NCBI GenBank assembly: GCA_016721385.1 | Contig: JADKIE010000002.1 | Coordinates: 918,504 to 982,503, forward strand | Direction of reading: 5' to 3' | Origin: Chitinophagaceae bacterium | Lineage (GTDB): Bacteria > Bacteroidota > Bacteroidia > Chitinophagales > Chitinophagaceae | Length of the DNA stretch: 64,000 nt | Shown here: in pieces, positions 59,393-64,000 of the stretch | Numbering within the stretch: position 1 is the stretch's first letter | Layout: each line of letters starts with the position of its first letter | The notes under the pieces: generated by a model | Databases searched by the model: none | Seen by the model: only the letters and a program-made list of their open reading frames with translations | Told to the model about the DNA's origin: nothing | Made by a program: the position numbers and the translations under genes

Positions 59393-59421
59393 TAATTAAG
59401 ATAACTCAATAACTATATTAA

Positions 59422-61009
59422 ATGAATACAATTATGAATAAAATAAAAATGGGATTAATATTATTTATTCCCTTACTCTTTAGTTGTAAAAAAGTGCTTG
59501 ATACAAGCCCTTATGGATCAATAACAGATGCAAGTGCTTTTTCAACAGCTTCAAAATGTGCATTAGCATTAAATGGGGTTTATGATGCGGCTCAAGGCGA
59601 TTATTATGTAACGGGCACAACTGAAAATAGAGGTTATCCGTTTGGCGCAGCGAATATTTATCAATCAGATGCAAGAGGTGAAGATTTAGTAAATATTCAG
59701 GCTTTTTTACAAATTACTTACCAAGCTACCTATAACTCTACATCTGCAAACTGTGTTGCTATGTGGAAGGGGTTATATGAGTTAATTAATAAAGCTAATA
59801 TTGGTATTGCAGGCTTCAGATCAGCATCGGGAGGCGTTATTAGTTCTGCAACAGCCGCACAATATGAGGCAGAATGCCGCTTTTTAAGAGCAATGGCACA
59901 TCATGAAGGGTTATTAATGTTTGCCAGACCTTATTTGGAAAATTCTGGAGCGTCATTGGGCCTTCCTGGGGAGGCTTTCATAAATACAACAGCGGCTGTA
60001 AATAGTATTCTTAGTACACCTCGTATGAGTGTATCTGGAGTTTACGATAAAATACTACTTGATTTAGACTATGCCGAAGCAAATTTACCTGCTGCTAGTA
60101 GGTATTAGTTACGGAACGACAAAGAGTTGCTATTGCACTAAAAATGAGGGTAAAGATGCATAAAGGCGATTGGCCTGGTGTTATCGCTGAAGGTTCAAAA
60201 TTAGTTCCAACTACGGTTAATCCATTAATACCAAATAGTGTAATATCTCCTGTTGGTGCTTACGCATTAATGGCATCCCCAGATGGCGCTTTCGCTAATA
60301 ATAATTCAATTGAGGTATATTTTCAATAAAAAGACAGTCCAGTAGATGCCCAAAATTACTAGTGAGGTTTATCAAGACTATTAGGCGCAGCTAACTTAGG
60401 AGGAAGAGGACTTGTTTCAATATCTCCAATTATTTTTAATAATGCAGGTTGGTTGTGTGATGATAAGCGAAGAACATTATTAACAACATCTGGCACAAAT
60501 AGCGCCGGTACACAAAGCGTATTTACAACAAAATACAGGGATTATCCTACTTATGGTGATTATGCTCCACAAATTCGTTATGCTGAAGTGCTGCTTTTAT
60601 TAGCAGAAGCAGAAGCAAGAAACGCTGCTACCGTTTCTTCAAGAGCTGTAGATTTATTAAATGTTGTAAGAAACCGCTCTTTAGCAACTCCTGCAACTCA
60701 ACAATATACGGTAGCTGGTTTTGCAGATAAGGTAGCTCTAATTAAAGCAATTTTATTAGAAAGAAGAATTGAGTTTTTAGCAGAAGGAAAGCGTTGGGAG
60801 ATATTAGCCGCTTATGTAAGACGCTAATTAACAACAGGTGGAATTCCTGCTAAAGACTTAAATGGTGCTGTCCTACTAATTTTGTTTGTGACGTGGATAT
60901 ACTGCCGGACAACCAGCAATACCAGTATAGTGATTATCGTTTCCTATGGCCTATTCCAGCATCTGAGGTAGTTGCAAATCCAATTGTAGTACAAAACCCC
61001 GGATATTAA
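59422..61009 (+). pseudogene. SusD/RagB-family nutrient-binding lipoprotein (broken frame)
   Basis: About 525 codons. Lipoprotein signal from the second Met (MNKIKMGLILFIPLLFSCKK). SusD landmarks: LNGVYDAAQG, ARGEDLVNIQAFLQI, MWKGLYELINKANIGI, AECRFLRAMAHHEGLLMFARPY, RYAEVLLLLAEAEARN, RRIEFLAEGKRWEIL and the end FLWPIPASEVVANPIVVQNPGY. Breaks: a frameshift near 60,105; in-frame TAA at 60,327 and TAG-TGA near 60,391; a TAA at 60,825; a frameshift near 60,860. This is more damage than elsewhere in the window, so true decay is possible, though sequence error is not excluded. Pairs with the upstream SusC. Confidence 0.85.
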
Positions 61010-61095
61010 TTTATTTTATATTTTACCTAAAACTAAGCTGAATTCTTCGGGTTTTTTATTCCCAGCAATCTCTCCTTCGCCGCCGCAGGTGGCTT

Positions 61096-61147
61096 GCCGT
61101 TGCAGAGTATCGAAGCAAGGCAAATTGTGCGTTGGCGTACCTGCAAC
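61096..61147. repeat. REP hairpin, inverted copy upstream of RAYT
   Basis: On the minus strand it begins GTTGCAGGTACGCCAACGC and ends ACTCTGCAACGGC, matching the copies at 61857, 61965 and 28294. Orientation is opposite to the downstream copies, so the transposase gene sits between inverted REPs. Confidence 0.8.
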
Positions 61148-61305
61148 ATGGTGTAAATCTTGCATTAAATTATCAAAACAAAATATACTGCAACTTATTA
61201 TACAGCTTGCATTAAAAACAATACAACTCAATGCAACTATAGATGCAAAATAGCATTCAGTCAGCAATAAAACTAAACAACCCCATTTCCTATATTTGTA
61301 CCACC

Positions 61306-61820
61306 ATGCCCAACGATTACCCACAATATTGGCCACAATTTTTTACTGCAACCATTTTAAATTGGCAACCACTTTTACAAAACAATACCTACAAAGATGA
61401 AATTGTTAAATGTCTTCAATTTTTAGTAGCACAAAGCGTATAAAATTATTTTCATTTGTACTAATGAATAACCATATCCATCTTATTTGGCAGCCGTTGC
61501 AAAACCAAACATTATCTACCATACAACATAGTTTTTTAAAGCATACTGCACAAGTGTTTAAGGCAGATTTATTAAAAACTAATCCTACGTTAATAGAAAC
61601 TAAAGTAAAAGCAACATTGATAGAACATACCAATTTTGGGGAACGAAATTCATTATCATTAAGTGTAAGTAGTAGGGTGTTTAAATCAAAAATTGGATTA
61701 CATACATTAAACCTCTTAGGTGGGTTTGCAAACTACCCTGAAGATTATCATTACTCATCCGCTAAGTTTTATTTTGATGGTGTGGATGCTTTTGATATGC
61801 TTAGCCATGCTAATGAGTAA
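61306..61820 (+). mobile_element. REP-associated tyrosine transposase (RAYT, IS200-like; frameshifted)
   Basis: About 172 residues. The start at 61306 opens MPNDYPQYWPQFFTATIL, the typical RAYT entry of this phylum. One base missing near 61440 splits the gene; the second part has VLMNNHIHLIW, the HxH metal motif of the HUH/Y1 transposase fold, HTNFGERNSLSLSVSSRVF, and ends NYPEDYHYSSAKFYFDGVD. Two further compensating indels at about 61,685-61,725 disturb the region where the catalytic Tyr (DYIH in the shifted frame) should be. RAYTs nick and mobilise REP hairpins as single strands; REP copies flank it on both sides. Confidence 0.85.
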
Positions 61821-61856
61821 GGTGTGGGGTGTGTTTGGGTATTGGCTTTGCTACAT

Positions 61857-61908
61857 GTTGCAGGTACGCCAACGCCACTATTGCCTTGCTTCGATACCTG
61901 CAACGGCG
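61857..61908. repeat. REP hairpin, direct copy 1 downstream of RAYT
   Basis: GTTGCAGGTACGCCAACGCC at the left and GATACCTGCAACGGCGG at the right pair at their ends. The next copy lies 108 bases further on in the same orientation, with a related GTAAGGTGTGGGG stretch before each. Confidence 0.85.
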
Positions 61909-61964
61909 GGGGTCATGCTGAGGCGTAAGGTGTGGGGATTATTTTAGTGCTGGGTTTATGCTAA

Positions 61965-62014
61965 GTTGCAGGTACGCCAACGCCACTATTGCCTTGCTTC
62001 GATACCTGCCCGGC
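61965..62014. repeat. REP hairpin, direct copy 2 downstream of RAYT
   Basis: Same as the copy at 61857 over about 43 bases and then ends GATACCTGCCCGGC, a slightly altered right arm. It lies 11 bases from the end of the next gene. Confidence 0.85.
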
Positions 62015-62025
62015 TAAGAAACACC

Positions 62026-62578
62026 CTATTCCTCCTTTCCGCCCTTTTCTCCAACAAACCAATGCTCCTTATTTTTAAATAATACATTGAAGGTGGTTAG
62101 GCTGCCATAGCATCGGGTAATATATTGCTGAATGTTTACTTTTTCTTCGTCGGATAGTTTTTTGTGGCTGTTTATATTTTGCTCTAATACTCTAAGCCTG
62201 TCCCGTAACATTACAATTTTATGAAAAAAGTCATCAATAGGAATTTCCTTTGGCTTAAGCGTTTTATCGGCAGCTTGTAAAAGCATGGCGCCGCCAATCC
62301 ATTTATCGCCCAAGGGCACAAGCTCTGTAACATCGCTCCATTGGCGCAATATTTTAAGGATAGATTTTCTCTACAGCCGATACGGTTTCTACCTCGGCGG
62401 TAATATTTTCGGCAATTATCTCTTCCAACTTTTCATCTGTTTTATCAATCTCTTTTATGCCATGATGAATAAATGAAATGATATAAGTGGCACACTGCTA
62501 ACACAACAGTACTCCGGGGCCAAATTGGGTATGTTGCAGCCTGGTGCCTACACCTAATACTAATTGATTTTCTTCCAT
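62026..62578 (-). CDS. Conserved protein of unknown function (broken frame)
   Basis: About 183 codons from the ATG at 62578 (MEENQLVLGVGTRLQHTQFGPG). After the first 25 residues a TAG interrupts, then the frame continues YIISFIHHGIKEIDKTDEKL, then an apparent frameshift near 62,365 leads into RQWSDVTELVPLGDKWIGGA and a helical C-terminus (FFHKIVMLRDRLRVLEQNIN) ending in a polar tail. No signal peptide. The N-terminal GxGTRLQHTQFGPGVV pattern recalls short SH3-like or DUF modules at the start of many phylum-specific proteins, but I do not recognise the family. Confidence 0.6.
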
Positions 62579-62606
62579 AAATAAATGCTTTTTAAAAACA
62601 AAAATA

Positions 62607-63320
62607 CTATTCCTTTATTGCATCCGGCTTTAGCATTTCCATTTTATAATGGTAAGATGCATTTAGAATGTACTGATTAAAAGTAAGTTCATTGCACTGT
62701 TGTACAAAATCAAAATCGGGGCGGTAGCGAACCATAAATGTATCTAACTCGGCATTTTTTAAATTGGTGATACGGCTTACAACTGTTTTATTAAACTTGT
62801 AATTAATGTAACGCTCTTTTTCATCCATCTCTAACCGGTTTCTAAAGGCTTTTAATTGCCGGTTTCGTCTAAACCTAAAAATATTTATTAGTTCATTTAT
62901 ATCTAACCCTACACCGCCGCTTGGTGTAATAGATGTTTCTACCTTGCCGCTTCTAAAACCAAATACATCTGCATATTTTTTCTGTTTTCTAAAGAGTCTA
63001 ACCGGTACGATTTGGAGCGAATAACCACTTCTTTAAGTGTAGTAAATTTTCCTTTTACTTTAATGTGTAACCAAATATCAAACTGAGTGGGGTTGGGTAT
63101 ATTTTTTACAGGAAAATTTTGTGTGGGCTTATTTCTAAAAGAAAAAAATACAGTATCTGCTTCGCTTACGGCGAGTTTGTATTTACCCATAGAATCGGTA
63201 TAAGTAAATGCGCCGGTATTGCTTTGTACACGTACACCCTCTACTAAATTTATTTTAGACAGAATTAAATACGGTACCGGATAAGGTAAGTTGTGCCCAA
63301 GTATTTTTTGAACAAAAACT
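62607..63320 (-). CDS. Secreted carboxypeptidase-regulatory-like domain protein (frameshifted)
   Basis: About 230 residues over several frames; the exact start is not resolved. An apparent signal-like hydrophobic stretch (RIFIFLCF) is followed by a CarboxypepD_reg-like domain (LTLSGTVFN, then LVEGVRVQSNTGAFTYTDS, MGKYKLAVSEADTVFFSF), then a segment TLKEVVIRSKSYRLDSL and a C-terminal region with RFRRNRQLKAFRNRLEMDEK and VQQCNELTFNQYILNASYHY. Indels occur near 62,960, 62,850 and 63,260. Similar stand-alone proteins are common in the phylum, exported and of unknown function. It precedes purN on the other side by about 130 bases. Confidence 0.65.
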
Positions 63321-63450
63321 TAAAAGCAAAGAAAAATAAATATGCGTAAAAAAGTGGCCAATAAAGTGGTTTAAAAATGTAATATTACCACATCTTATTT
63401 ACTGCAACGTGTATGCGATACTTTTTTAACTCCGATTTTGCAAAATATCG

Positions 63451-64000
63451 TCAATTACCGCAGGGTAAATGCAAATGCTCCAGCGCATGAATTTTTGCAG
63501 CAAGGGTTTGGGGTGTATCTGAATTGCTGATGGGGCATTTTGCCTGACGTGTTATTTCACCGTGGTCGTATAATTCATCTACATAATGGTCCTTATACCG
63601 CTTTCGGTTTCTTTTGCCGCAATTACGGCCTCGTGTACAAAATGGCCGTACATACCTTTGCCGCCATATTTTGGTAATAATGCAGGATGGATGTTTACTA
63701 TTTTTTTAGGGAAAGATTTTACAAGTAAATCGGGCATCTTCCATAAAAAACCGGCCAGTACTATAAAATTAATATGGTGTTTTTGTAAATCGGGCAAATA
63801 AGCATCTGCCTTAAAAAACCTGTCTTTTTCTATTAGTAATGCAGGAATATTGTGTGCTGCAGCAATTTGCAAAACACCTGCATCGGGTTTATTACAAACA
63901 AGCAATGCAATATGTATGTTGGCAGCATTTTTAAAATGCTCAATAATTTTAGCCGCATTGCTTCCTGCGCCGCTGGCATAAATAGCTATATTGGTGGTTT
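63451..64000 (-). CDS. purN: Phosphoribosylglycinamide formyltransferase, partial (frameshifted)
   Basis: Purine synthesis enzyme transferring a formyl group from 10-formyl-THF to GAR. Only the first few codons lie beyond the right edge; the visible start is NIAIYASGAGSNAAKII, the phosphate-binding loop. Then come VLAGFLWKMP, IVNIHPALLPKYGGKGMYG with catalytic Asn and His, and, after a frameshift near 63,585, VDELYDHGEITRQAKCP with catalytic Asp, ending HLPCGN at 63451. Length about 187 residues fits PurN. Confidence 0.93.

Overview
The window is an AT-rich chromosomal segment from a member of the Bacteroidota, most like the Chitinophagaceae/Sphingobacteriia branch. Evidence: a SusC/SusD pair, LytS/LytTR two-component genes, gliding-type (T9SS type B) and Por-type C-terminal sorting domains, TAnnTTTG minus-7 promoter boxes, a DUF5916 protein, DUF4197 and DUF4386 proteins, and a Bacteroidota-type REP transposase. 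No rRNA, tRNA, CRISPR array or phage module was recognised.

Layout. 1-12.0 kb: end of an unknown gene, DUF5916 outer-membrane protein, lysS, DUF4197 lipoprotein converging on a patatin, a flavin reductase plus FAH-family pair, dnaN, and a two-gene module (YbjN-like protein plus zinc-ribbon trypsin-like protease). 12-26.6 kb: M1 peptidase, then a LytS/LytR pair followed on the same strand by two large exported proteins that share a Cys-rich C-terminal domain. 26.6-33.3 kb: alpha-L-fucosidase between identical hairpin repeats, two accessory genes separated by a 200-bp attC-like palindrome, then an outer-membrane barrel plus a paralogue of the first exported protein. 33.4-43.7 kb: recX, a class I isoprenoid-synthase-like gene, a T9SS adhesin-like protein, a heme-b membrane protein plus decaheme cytochrome, tandem tryptophanase and tyrosine phenol-lyase, and a secreted endonuclease I. 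43.7-56 kb: mostly housekeeping genes (M28 peptidase, rpiB, tatC, cyclophilin, prfA, amidohydrolase, recO, MMPL exporter), with a second cassette-like gene (DUF4386) between prfA and recO. 56-64 kb: susC/susD, a RAYT transposase surrounded by its REP hairpins, two conserved unknown genes and purN.

About 22 genes are broken by one or more single-base indels, mostly in homopolymers, and the broken set includes dnaN, prfA and tatC, which a free-living cell should need. I therefore read most frameshifts as sequencing or assembly error and annotate each such gene as one unit. susD and the giant PKD protein also carry in-frame stops.

The most interesting signals are: (1) attC-like imperfect palindromes with a shared boundary motif around three accessory genes; (2) a Cys-rich C-terminal domain shared by two adjacent exported proteins downstream of a dedicated two-component system; (3) a protease module in which both proteins carry the same YbjN-like domain; (4) a RAYT/REP family; (5) paired tryptophanase and tyrosine phenol-lyase with diagnostic residues, preceded by TGAT-N4-ATCA palindromes that also precede the decaheme operon; (6) a possible small RNA upstream of tatC with a sigma54-like promoter and its own terminator.
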